Assembly: GCA_947066105.1 (NCBI GenBank)
Contig: CAMSYM010000016.1
Coordinates: 1-55,130, forward strand
Source: an uncultured Clostridia bacterium
GTDB taxonomy: Bacteria > Bacillota > Clostridia > Christensenellales > Pumilibacteraceae
DNA: 55,130 bases
Direction of reading: 5' to 3'
Shown: positions 11,471 through 18,640 of the stretch, in pieces
Layout: each line of letters begins with the position of its first letter
Position numbering within the stretch: the first letter of the stretch is position 1
Made by a program: the position numbers and the translations under genes
Notes under the pieces: model-generated
The model's input: only the letters and a program-made list of their open reading frames with translations
The model's database searches: none
Told to the model about the DNA's origin: nothing

Positions 11471-11968
11471 ATGCGAATTTTGGGCATCGATCCGGGCTAT
11501 GCGATCGTCGGCTACGGTCTGTTGGAAAACGATAACGGCAAACTGCGTCCGCTCGATTACGGCGCGGTGGAAACGCCGAGCAAGCTGTCTACGACGGAGC
11601 GGCTCGCCATGATCGAAAAACAAATGACCGAGCTTGTTAACGACTTTGCGCCCGACGAGATCGCGGTGGAAGAATTGTTTTTCAACACCAACATCACGAC
11701 GGGGATCAAGGTCGCGCAAGCGCGCGGCGTGATACTGCTGTCGTGCGCCAAAGCGTGCGGCAAGGACAAGCTGTTCGAGTACACGCCGTTGCAGATAAAG
11801 TCGACTGTCACGGGCAACGGCACTGCGGCGAAAACGCAGGTGCAATTTATGGTACGCTCGCTTTTACGGCTCAAAGAAACTCCCAAGCCCGACGACGCCG
11901 CAGACGCGCTCGCCACCGCTATATGTCACGCGCTGTCGGCGCAAGGCGTAAAGCGCGCGCTGAAATAA
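11471..11968 (+). CDS. ruvC: Holliday junction resolvase RuvC
   Basis: 165 residues, normal length. Cuts four-way junctions during recombinational repair. The four acidic active-site residues of the RNase H-like fold are visible: D7 in GIDPG, E67 in VEELFF, and D142 and D145 in PDDAADALA. It begins 6 nt after the YgjP-type gene and has only a weak ribosome-binding site (GGTAAG), consistent with coupling in the tgt operon. ruvA and ruvB are not in the window. Confidence 0.95.
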   Translation: MRILGIDPGYAIVGYGLLENDNGKLRPLDYGAVETPSKLSTTERLAMIEKQMTELVNDFAPDEIAVEELFFNTNITTGIKVAQARGVILLSCAKACGKDKLFEYTPLQIKSTVTGNGTAAKTQVQFMVRSLLRLKETPKPDDAADALATAICHALSAQGVKRALK

Positions 11969-12017
11969 TTCGTGATTGTTGATTCGCTATGCGCTATCGA
12001 CGTCAAATCGAAATTTG

Positions 12018-12128
12018 CGGCGCATGCTCGTTGTACTCCCAAAAAGGTAGGCAAACCGACGCGACTGCCCGCGGGACTCGCGGGCGACCTTTGCGCCTGT
12101 GGCGCAAGCGGTTAGCGAACATGCGCCG
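12018..12128. repeat. structured palindromic intergenic element
   Basis: CGGCGCATGCTCG near 12018-12030 is matched by CGAACATGCGCCG near 12116-12128 as an outer inverted repeat with one mismatch. Inside are two tight hairpins, GCCCGCG/CGCGGGC (about 12067-12085) and TTGCGCC/GGCGCAA (about 12091-12107). The left end, GGCGCATGCTCGTTG plus CTCCC, recurs at 12195-12216. It looks like a REP-type element or a structured RNA. No gene is seen in 11969-12254. Confidence 0.45.
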
Positions 12129-12211
12129 AAATGTCGAGCGGTAGGCGATATATGAAATTTTTTAAAGAGTTATAAGTCGGTAGTGCAATACAACGGCGCA
12201 TGCTCGTTGCG

Positions 12212-12265
12212 CTCCCCTGCCAATCAAAAACCCGCCTAAACGGGCGGGTTTGATTGGCAGGGGAG
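12212..12265 (-). terminator. tRNA-Trp terminator within a longer inverted repeat
   Basis: On the minus strand, CCCGCC and GGCGGG form a stem followed by TTTTTG just after the tRNA. The dyad extends outward: CTCCCCTGCCAATCAAA at 12212-12228 is the inverse of 12249-12265, so the outer arm is complementary to the 3' strand of the tRNA acceptor stem and its CCA. Confidence 0.65.
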
Positions 12266-12330
12266 ACGCGACTCGAACACGCGACCAACGGTTTTGGAGA
12301 CCGCGACTCTACCAACTGAGCTACTCCCCT
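12255..12330 (-). tRNA. tRNA-Trp (anticodon CCA)
   Basis: A 76-nt cloverleaf on the minus strand. The acceptor AGGGGAG pairs fully with CTCCCCT, followed by discriminator G73 and an encoded CCA. The anticodon stem is CGGT/ACCG with loop CTCCAAA, giving anticodon CCA for Trp; the D-arm AGCTCAGTTGGTAGAG and T-loop GTTCGAGTC are canonical. G73 is the expected discriminator for bacterial tRNA-Trp. Confidence 0.95.
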
Positions 12331-12341
12331 GTACGACATAT

Positions 12342-12370
12342 ATATTACCATTATTGTTCGGTAAAGTCAA
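12342..12370 (-). promoter_or_regulatory. promoter of tRNA-Trp
   Basis: On the minus strand TTGACT (12365-12370) and TAATAT (12342-12347) are 17 bp apart. The -10 box ends 11 bp before the tRNA 5' end. Confidence 0.65.
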
Positions 12371-12442
12371 TAATTTTCGGGCGGTTTTTTGAAAATCGGA
12401 TATTTCGAATACAACGTGAGATCGTAACGGAGGTCTGCATTT

Positions 12443-12880
12443 ATGAAAAGCGTGGATATTTATACCGACGGCGCGTGTAGCGGCAATCCCGGCAAGGGCG
12501 GATGGTGCGCCATCCTTTTGTACGGCGGGAGCGAGCGCGTGCTTTCGGGCGGCGATCCCGATACTACCAATAACCGCATGGAAGTTTATGCGGCGATCGC
12601 GGGACTGTCGGCGCTTAAAGAAAAATGCGCGGTCAGGCTGTTTTCGGATTCCGCGTATCTCGTCAATGCGATAGAACAGCATTGGCTCGATAATTGGCGC
12701 AAAAAGGGTTGGAGAACAGCCGACAACAAGCCGGTAAAAAACAAAGAGCTGTGGGAACTGTTGTATGCTCGGCTTTGCGAGCATGACGTCGTTTTCGTCA
12801 AGGTCAAGGGACACGCCGACAACGAGTACAACAACCGTTGCGATAAGATAGCACGCGGCGAGATAGATAAACTTGTTTAA
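12443..12880 (+). CDS. rnhA: ribonuclease HI
   Basis: 145 residues, normal length. Degrades the RNA strand of RNA-DNA hybrids. The catalytic set is complete: D9 in YTDGACSGNPG, E47 in NRMEVYA, D69 in FSDSAYL, H124 in KGHADN and D134 in NNRCDKIA. The basic handle region WRKKGWRTADNKPVKN is present. A good GGAGGT ribosome-binding site stands before the ATG. It is monocistronic between tRNA-Trp (opposite strand) and the VTT-domain gene. Confidence 0.95.
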   Translation: MKSVDIYTDGACSGNPGKGGWCAILLYGGSERVLSGGDPDTTNNRMEVYAAIAGLSALKEKCAVRLFSDSAYLVNAIEQHWLDNWRKKGWRTADNKPVKNKELWELLYARLCEHDVVFVKVKGHADNEYNNRCDKIARGEIDKLV

Positions 12881-13013
12881 CGGCTCGATCGGTCGCGGTC
12901 ATAAAAGCAAACGCTCGATCGAACGGTCGAAAATCGCGTAGACGTTAGATATTTTCTATTCGTTTGCCGATATTATATTTTACGGTCAAAACTATAAATC
13001 GCGCGAAATAACA

Positions 13014-13019
13014 TATAAT
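13014..13019 (+). promoter_or_regulatory. -10 box six bases before a GTG start
   Basis: A perfect TATAAT ends at 13019 and the GTG start of the membrane-protein gene is at 13026, with no Shine-Dalgarno sequence between. I see no good -35 at 16-18 bp, so the promoter is less certain than that of tgt, but the geometry is the same and suggests a second leaderless transcript. Confidence 0.5.
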
Positions 13020-13025
13020 ATATAC

Positions 13026-13880
13026 GTGAAAGAGCAAACCAAAAACGCTTTGTCAAAGCTGAGCGTATGCGCGATAGCGGTACTGACGGCGGCGCTCGGC
13101 GCAATGTACGTGGCGCGGCGCAACACCGTTATATATTGCGTGTTCGTTGTACTGGGCGCGCTGTTTGCGGCTGTGTATTGCGCGGTAGACGCCGAAAAAC
13201 ACAAGCATGCGTCGCGCACTGTGTTCGTTTGCGCGGCTATACTTGCGATCGTCGTGGCGGGTTACGTGTTGTATTACGAAACGGGACTGTCGGAGCGGTT
13301 CGATAATTTCGACGCGCTTAAAAGCTTCATTTTGGACAGCGGATTTTGGGGCGTATTGATATTTATTGCGCTTACCGTATTTCAAGTAGTCGTATTGCCC
13401 ATACCCGAAGCGGTGACTATACTTTTGGGCGTAGCCATATACGGCGCGACGTGGAGCTTCGTGCTGTCGGTAATAGGCACGATAATAGGCTCGCTCATTT
13501 CGTTCATGCTCGGAAAGGTGTTCGGGCGACGGTTGTGTAATTGGATGTTCGGCGAGGAAAACACCGAGAAGTACGCTAAGATTTTGAGCGAAAAGGGCAG
13601 GTTTTTGTTTATAATCATGCTGTTGTTCCCCGCGTTCCCCGACGATATGCTGTGCATGATAGCGGGGATCACGTCCATGTCGTACGGATATTTTACTCTC
13701 GTATGCTTGCTCACGCGCCCCGTCATGATAGGGCTTACCGCATATCTCGGCAGCGGCGTCATTCCGCTCACCGGCTGGGGCATACCCATATGGATAGCGA
13801 TCGCATGCTTGATGTTCGTAATGTTCGTCGTTATCGGCAAGATAAAAACAAAGATCGAGAACCGAAAAAAAGAGCGTTGA
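13026..13880 (+). CDS. VTT-domain (TVP38/DedA-like) membrane protein
   Basis: 284 residues with about seven hydrophobic segments. The VTT core runs from about residue 105 to 245, with PIPEAVTILLGVAIYG, the GSLISFMLGKVFGRR segment and FPAFPDDMLCMIAGI, the Phe-Pro-Pro-Asp/Ala-Gly pattern of TVP38/TMEM64 proteins. Related proteins act in lipid scrambling or envelope homeostasis; the substrate here is unknown. The first two hydrophobic segments are an N-terminal addition. The start is GTG at 13026, immediately after a -10 box. It ends 42 bp before the thrS promoter. Confidence 0.82.
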   Translation: MKEQTKNALSKLSVCAIAVLTAALGAMYVARRNTVIYCVFVVLGALFAAVYCAVDAEKHKHASRTVFVCAAILAIVVAGYVLYYETGLSERFDNFDALKSFILDSGFWGVLIFIALTVFQVVVLPIPEAVTILLGVAIYGATWSFVLSVIGTIIGSLISFMLGKVFGRRLCNWMFGEENTEKYAKILSEKGRFLFIIMLLFPAFPDDMLCMIAGITSMSYGYFTLVCLLTRPVMIGLTAYLGSGVIPLTGWGIPIWIAIACLMFVMFVVIGKIKTKIENRKKER

Positions 13881-13922
13881 CGCAAATATTTTGCGGCGTA
13901 TGCAAAACCGACGCGCAATCGC

Positions 13923-13952
13923 TTGACAACCGACGTATAATAGTGATATAGT
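13923..13952 (+). promoter_or_regulatory. promoter of thrS T-box leader
   Basis: TTGACA (13923-13928) and TATAGT (13947-13952), 18-bp spacer. A TATAAT at 13936-13941 is too close to the -35 to be used with it. Confidence 0.65.
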
Positions 13953-13958
13953 AATCAA

Positions 13959-14199
13959 ACCATGAAAATATCTTGTCGACGGACAAGTAGCCGCGCAGGG
14001 GCTTTGCAGAGAGCAAGGGGCAGCTGGAAACCTTGTATGGACCGCGCCAAGCGAAACCACCGTCATAGAGCAAGAGCGACTTGCCGCACAGCAAGCAACG
14101 AGGCGCATTATCCGTATATAAATACGTGATCTGCGCGAAGTAAGGTGGAATCACGGTCACACACACCGTCCTTATATAAGGGCGGCGTTTTGTTTTTTT
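13959..14199 (+). ncRNA. threonine T-box riboswitch
   Basis: The leader of about 240 nt before thrS carries the T-box sequence AAGGTGGAATCACG at 14142-14155, whose TGGA can pair with an uncharged tRNA 3' end UCCA. The specifier candidate is ACC (Thr) at 14056-14058 in the typical GAA-codon-A context. The intrinsic terminator CCGTCCTTA/TAAGGGCGG at 14166-14185 is followed by a T-rich run to 14199. Uncharged tRNA-Thr would stabilise the antiterminator and switch thrS on. Confidence 0.9.
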
Positions 14200-14217
14200 A
14201 CGGAGGGTAAGCTCATT

Positions 14218-16152
14218 ATGAAAATCACACTCAAAGACGGCAGTATCAAGGAATATGCCGCAGGCATGACAGCCGAGCAGATCGCCAAGGACATAAGCGA
14301 AAATTTATGGCGCGCCGCGCTTATAGCGCGAGTCAATGGCGAGCTTGTCGATCTTAAAACGCAGATAAGCGGCGATTCGACGTTGGAAATTTTGACGTAC
14401 CGCGACGAAGAAGGGCGCGAAGCGTATAAGCATACCGCGTCGCATATACTTGCGCAGGCGATAAAAAACGTATATCCCGCCGCACAGCTCGCGATAGGTC
14501 CCGCTACGGCTACGGGGTTTTATTACGACGTCGATCTGCCGTTCCCCATCACCATGGACGATCTTACCGCCGTCGAGAACGAGATGAACGAGATAATAGC
14601 GGCGGATCTGCCCATCGAACGCGTGCCAGTTACCAAAAAGGCGGCGCTCGCGCAAATGCAGGGTTTTAACGAAGTGTATAAAATGCAGCTAATAGAGGAG
14701 CTGCCCGCGCGCTCCAAGATCACGTTCTACCGCCAAGGCAATTTCGTCGATCTTTGCCGCGGTCCGCACCTGCCGAGTACGGGCAAGGTCAAGCATATAA
14801 AGCTCGTTCAGCTCGCCGGCGCGTATTGGAAGGGCGACGAACACAACAAAATGCTCACGCGTATTTACGGCGTGGCGTTTGAAAAGAAGTCCGAAGTCGA
14901 AGAATATCTGCAAAAGCTCGCCGAAGCAAAAAAACGCGATCACAACAAGCTCGGTCGCGATATGGAATTGTTCATGACCGAAGAGCGCGTCGGACAGGGC
15001 TTGCCGTTGTTCATGCCCAAGGGCGCGAAAATGATGCAGATAATGCAACGATTCGTCGAGGACGAGGAAGAACGGCGCGGCTATATGCTCACCAAAACGC
15101 CGTATATGGCAAAGAGCGATCTTTACAAGCTTTCGGGGCATTGGGATCACTACCGCGACGGCATGTTCATCATCGGCGACGAAGTGATGGACGACGAAGT
15201 GCTTGCTCTGCGACCGATGACTTGCCCGTTCCAGTACATGATATATAAAAACGGACTCAAAAGCTATCGCGATCTTCCGTGCCGTTACGCCGAAACGAGC
15301 ACGCTGTTCCGCAACGAAGCGAGCGGCGAAATGCACGGGCTTACGCGCGTGCGGCAGTTCACGCTTGCCGACGGGCATATTATATGCACGCCCGAACAGC
15401 TCGAAGACGAGTTTAAGGGTTGCTTGGATCTTTGCGAATACATGCTCAAAATTTTCGGGTTGCGCGACGATATTTTTTATCGGTTCTCGCGCTGGGATCC
15501 CAAGGACAAGGAAAAGTATATCAACGAGCCTAAAAAGTGGAAAGCGGCGGAAGACACGATGAAGACCATACTCGACGATCTCGGCGTCGAGTACGTGGAA
15601 GGCATAGGCGAGGCGGCGTTCTACGGACCCAAGCTCGACATACAGTCGCGCAATGTTTACGGCAAGGTCGACACGCTTTTGACCATACAGGTCGACATGT
15701 TCCTTGCCGAACGGTTCGACATGACGTACGTCGACGAGAACGGCGAAAAGAAAACACCGTATATAATCCACCGCAGTTCGATCGGCTGTTACGAGCGCAC
15801 GCTCGCTCTGCTCATAGAAAAATTCGGCGGCGCGTTCCCGCTGTGGATATCGCCCGAACAGGTGCGCGTGCTTTCGCTCACCGAGCGCACAGCCGATAAA
15901 TGCGCGGAAATAACGGAAGTGTTGAAACGGCGCGGCATACTCGCTACGGTCGACAACCGCAACGAAAAGATAGGCTACAAGATCCGCGAGGCGCAGGTCG
16001 ACAAAGTGCCGTACATGCTGATAATAGGCGATAAGGAAGCGGCGCAAAACGTAGTGTCGGTGCGTCACCGCAACGACGATCTGGGCGTAATGAGTTTTGA
16101 CGACTTTTACGGGAAGATACGCGCCGAGATCGACGATAAGGTTTTGGGCTGA
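14218..16152 (+). CDS. thrS: threonyl-tRNA synthetase
   Basis: 644 residues, full length. In order: TGS domain (1-61), editing/SAD domain (about 62-215, with HTASH at 72-76 and the CRGPHLPSTG block), class II catalytic core with motif 1 (KMMQIMQRFVEDEEERRGY), the zinc-ligand region MTCPFQ, motif 2 (TLFRNEASGEMHGLTRVRQF) and motif 3 (HRSSIGCYERTLALLIEKFGG), then the anticodon-binding domain from about 540. Attaches threonine to tRNA-Thr in the cytoplasm. A strong GGAGG ribosome-binding site precedes the ATG. It is controlled by the Thr T-box directly upstream. Confidence 0.97.
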   Translation: MKITLKDGSIKEYAAGMTAEQIAKDISENLWRAALIARVNGELVDLKTQISGDSTLEILTYRDEEGREAYKHTASHILAQAIKNVYPAAQLAIGPATATGFYYDVDLPFPITMDDLTAVENEMNEIIAADLPIERVPVTKKAALAQMQGFNEVYKMQLIEELPARSKITFYRQGNFVDLCRGPHLPSTGKVKHIKLVQLAGAYWKGDEHNKMLTRIYGVAFEKKSEVEEYLQKLAEAKKRDHNKLGRDMELFMTEERVGQGLPLFMPKGAKMMQIMQRFVEDEEERRGYMLTKTPYMAKSDLYKLSGHWDHYRDGMFIIGDEVMDDEVLALRPMTCPFQYMIYKNGLKSYRDLPCRYAETSTLFRNEASGEMHGLTRVRQFTLADGHIICTPEQLEDEFKGCLDLCEYMLKIFGLRDDIFYRFSRWDPKDKEKYINEPKKWKAAEDTMKTILDDLGVEYVEGIGEAAFYGPKLDIQSRNVYGKVDTLLTIQVDMFLAERFDMTYVDENGEKKTPYIIHRSSIGCYERTLALLIEKFGGAFPLWISPEQVRVLSLTERTADKCAEITEVLKRRGILATVDNRNEKIGYKIREAQVDKVPYMLIIGDKEAAQNVVSVRHRNDDLGVMSFDDFYGKIRAEIDDKVLG

Positions 16153-16177
16153 TAAAAAGCATTTAAACATTTTCACG

Positions 16178-16213
16178 CACACGGCGGGCATTGCGCCTTG
16201 CCGTGTGTTTTGT
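16178..16213 (+). terminator. terminator after thrS
   Basis: CACACGGC (16178-16185) pairs with GCCGTGTG (16200-16207), followed by TTTTGTTT. Confidence 0.75.
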
Positions 16214-16309
16214 TTGGAAAATTTTTTGCGCGGTTCGGCGTGCGAAAGAAAATTAACCGAAAAAAGCCCGTCGGGCATATTTTTAGGGCGTTAAATTATA
16301 AAAATAGTC

Positions 16310-16338
16310 TTGACGGGCGGCTTTTGCGGTGTTACACT
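16310..16338 (+). promoter_or_regulatory. promoter of the second regulator/kinase pair
   Basis: TTGACG (16310-16315) and TACACT (16333-16338), 17-bp spacer. It is weaker than the promoters of the other two pairs. Confidence 0.55.
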
Positions 16339-16366
16339 GTGTACGGGACGAATGATAAGGAGAAAT

Positions 16367-17080
16367 ATGATAAACGTTACGATAGTGGAAGACAGCGCGG
16401 ACGCGGCAAAAGCGCTCGCGGAAAACATAGAGCGGTACGGAAAAGAAAACGCGTGCGAGTTCGACATTACCGTATGTCCGACGGCGGCGAAGTTCCTGTC
16501 GGCGGACGTCGCGCGGGGGGGGGGCTTTGATATCGTTTTTATGGATATCGAGTTGCCCGACGGGAACGGCATGGACGTCGTTAGGCGTTTGCGCGAAAAC
16601 GGCAACGACGCGGCGGTCGTTTTCGTCACCAATCTCGCTCGGTATGCGGTGGGCGGGTACGAGGTCGACGCAGTCGACTTTATAGTAAAACCCGTCAATT
16701 ACGTTACGTTCAAACCCAAGTTCAAGCGCATACTCCAAAAGTTGAAGCGCGGCGGCGGCACGCGTATAGAGATCAAGGACAAGCAGGGCGTTCGTTATAT
16801 TTATTCGGACGACGTAGAGTATATAGAAGTGATGAATCATACGCTCGTATACCATTTGACCGGCGGGCAAACGGTCAAATGCACGGGCATACTTAAAAAC
16901 GTGACCGATCTTTTGCGCGACGAGCCGTTCGCGCTTTGCAACCGCTGTTTTGCGGTCAATCTCAAATACGTGCGCGGCTTCGACAATGCGTCGGTCAAGG
17001 TCGGAGACGGCGAGCTTGCGATTTCGCAACCCAAGCGCAAGGAATTTTTGCGCGCGGTGACGCTGTATTTCAACAGGTGA
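16367..17080 (+). CDS. LytTR-family response regulator, module 2, with G10 tract
   Basis: 237 residues from the ATG at 16367, chosen for the GGAG at 16359-16362 and because it gives the same length as the paralogue at 286. The receiver domain shows E8-D9, phosphoacceptor D60 in FMDIELP, T88 and K108; the LytTR domain fills about 133-237. Ten consecutive G encode R50-G-G-G, replacing ARGSF of paralogue 1 and FCGNY of paralogue 3. The tract lies before D60, so any change not divisible by three would abolish both phosphorylation and DNA binding. At ten G the gene is in frame (ON). The kinase follows after 6 nt. It likely controls the lipoprotein/GH3 operon downstream, by position. Confidence 0.88.
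   Translation: MINVTIVEDSADAAKALAENIERYGKENACEFDITVCPTAAKFLSADVARGGGFDIVFMDIELPDGNGMDVVRRLRENGNDAAVVFVTNLARYAVGGYEVDAVDFIVKPVNYVTFKPKFKRILQKLKRGGGTRIEIKDKQGVRYIYSDDVEYIEVMNHTLVYHLTGGQTVKCTGILKNVTDLLRDEPFALCNRCFAVNLKYVRGFDNASVKVGDGELAISQPKRKEFLRAVTLYFNR
16515..16524 (+). repeat. G10 homopolymer inside response regulator 2
   Basis: Ten consecutive G at codons 50-53 of the receiver domain. The reading frame is intact only at 7, 10 or 13 G. The equivalent position in the two paralogous regulators has no homopolymer. Confidence 0.9.
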
Positions 17081-17086
17081 CCGCGT

Positions 17087-18451
17087 ATGTTCGTCAATAA
17101 TCTTTCGGTATACAAAATAGTATTCATAATAGAATTGCTCGTCGCCGAGCTGTTGTTTACGTTCAGACTGGAACGGCGTAAGCATTACTTATGGCGCGAG
17201 ATCGCGTGCTGGGCGGTTTCGATAGCCGTCGCGGTCGTGTTCCCGATATTCGATTACGGCGCGATGTATTCGTCGTTTTTGTTCTTGGCGTTATTCGCGG
17301 TGACGGTCGGCGGACAGCTGTTTTGTTATAAGGAAAAACCGTTCAACATAGTGTACTGTGCCGTGGCGGCGTACACCGTGCGGCACTTGGCTTTTCAGTT
17401 GTTCAGCCTGTACATGACCGTGATCGACAGGAGCAATGCGGGCGTGAGCGGGGTGTACGGCGATTCGGCTGTCGCGCCGACATTCGACGGGGCGTTTTTC
17501 TTTTCGCTGTTCTCTTTTCTCGCGATATATTTTATAGTGTACGTGTTGTTTTTTACGTTGTTCGGCAAAAAACTCGGAGCGGAGCGCAAGCTCGAACTCA
17601 AAAACCCGTATATGTTCATAGCCGTGCTGTTGGCGTTGTTTTTGGACATAGGCGTAAATGCCGCGGTCGTTTACAACGAATCGGAATCAAATTTTCTCAA
17701 CGCGACGGTGTTTTTCATAAACACGCTTATACTGTATGTGTACAACGTTCTGTGTTGCGTGTTCACGCTATACATGCAGTTGGGCATGATCGCGCAGGAT
17801 AGACTCAAAACCGATCTTAGGATCATGAAGCATTTGTGGGAACAGGACAAAGAGCAGTACAGGATAAGCAAGGAGAATATCGAGCTCATCAATCTGAAAT
17901 GTCACGACCTGAAACATCAGATCCGCCAAATTTTGGAAGGCGGCGTTGACGCGAAAGCGGTCAAGGAAGTGGAAAACGTGATTTCGATATACGGCTCGAT
18001 AATAAATACAGGCAATGAAACGATAGACGTTATATTCACCGAAAAAAGCCTCGTATGCCAAAAGAACAACATCGTGCTCAACTGTATGGCGGACGGAAAA
18101 ATAATGTCGTTTATGGATACGGCGGACGTTTACATATTATTCGGCAATCTTATGGACAACGCGATAGAAGCGGTGCAAAAGCTCGCCGACGTGGAAAGGC
18201 GGGTGATATTTATCAATATCCACGCCGAAAACTCCATGCTCATAGCAAACATAAGCAATTTTTACGACGGGGAAATAACGCTCGGTGCGGACGGCTTGCC
18301 CGTTACCACAAAGCGCGAAAGGGATTTTCACGGCATGGGCGCGAAAAGCGCCGATCTCATAGTGCGCAAGTACGGCGGCAATCTGGAATTCACCGCCGAC
18401 GACGGGATGTTCGCCGCGAATATGATAATACCCATGCCGCAAAACGATTGA
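17087..18451 (+). CDS. AgrC-like GHKL sensor histidine kinase, module 2
   Basis: 454 residues. About seven hydrophobic segments occupy residues 6-230; the H-box LKCHDLKHQIR gives candidate phospho-His H273; the N-box FGNLMDNAIEAVQK and a C-terminal GMGAKSADLI G-box follow. Its topology and lengths match the kinases at 1001 and 26446. The ribosome-binding sequence AGGTG overlaps the regulator stop codon, so expression is coupled to the regulator. If the G10 tract in that gene slips out of frame, early termination could also reduce kinase translation through polarity. The signal is unknown. Confidence 0.88.
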   Translation: MFVNNLSVYKIVFIIELLVAELLFTFRLERRKHYLWREIACWAVSIAVAVVFPIFDYGAMYSSFLFLALFAVTVGGQLFCYKEKPFNIVYCAVAAYTVRHLAFQLFSLYMTVIDRSNAGVSGVYGDSAVAPTFDGAFFFSLFSFLAIYFIVYVLFFTLFGKKLGAERKLELKNPYMFIAVLLALFLDIGVNAAVVYNESESNFLNATVFFINTLILYVYNVLCCVFTLYMQLGMIAQDRLKTDLRIMKHLWEQDKEQYRISKENIELINLKCHDLKHQIRQILEGGVDAKAVKEVENVISIYGSIINTGNETIDVIFTEKSLVCQKNNIVLNCMADGKIMSFMDTADVYILFGNLMDNAIEAVQKLADVERRVIFINIHAENSMLIANISNFYDGEITLGADGLPVTTKRERDFHGMGAKSADLIVRKYGGNLEFTADDGMFAANMIIPMPQND

Positions 18452-18547
18452 TACGGCTTTTCGTTGCGCTAACGTCTACGGTTCGCGCGCTCAAAACATT
18501 GATTTTTCGAGAATACGAACCTGCGGTTTGAGTTTACGCATTTCGGG

Positions 18548-18575
18548 TTGTAATATTTTTATGACGGTTTATAAT
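18548..18575 (+). promoter_or_regulatory. promoter of lipoprotein/GH3 operon 2
   Basis: TTGTAA (18548-18553) and a perfect TATAAT (18570-18575), 16-bp spacer. Two GGTT-containing segments (18525 and 18546, 21 bp apart) might be a degenerate LytTR site that overlaps the -35; this is weak. Confidence 0.5.
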
Positions 18576-18640
18576 GCTGTTACACACGAATACGTGCAAA
18601 CGGCGCGTTTGTCGTATGTGAATTTATTCGGGAGGAGAAT

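Noticed and set aside
12018-12128. A second, degenerate tRNA gene near tRNA-Trp.
   Set aside because: No anticodon arm or T-loop sequence could be recognised, only hairpins and an outer inverted repeat.
13936-13941. TATAAT as the -10 box of thrS.
   Set aside because: It is only 7 bp from the TTGACA at 13923; TATAGT at 13947 has the correct spacing.
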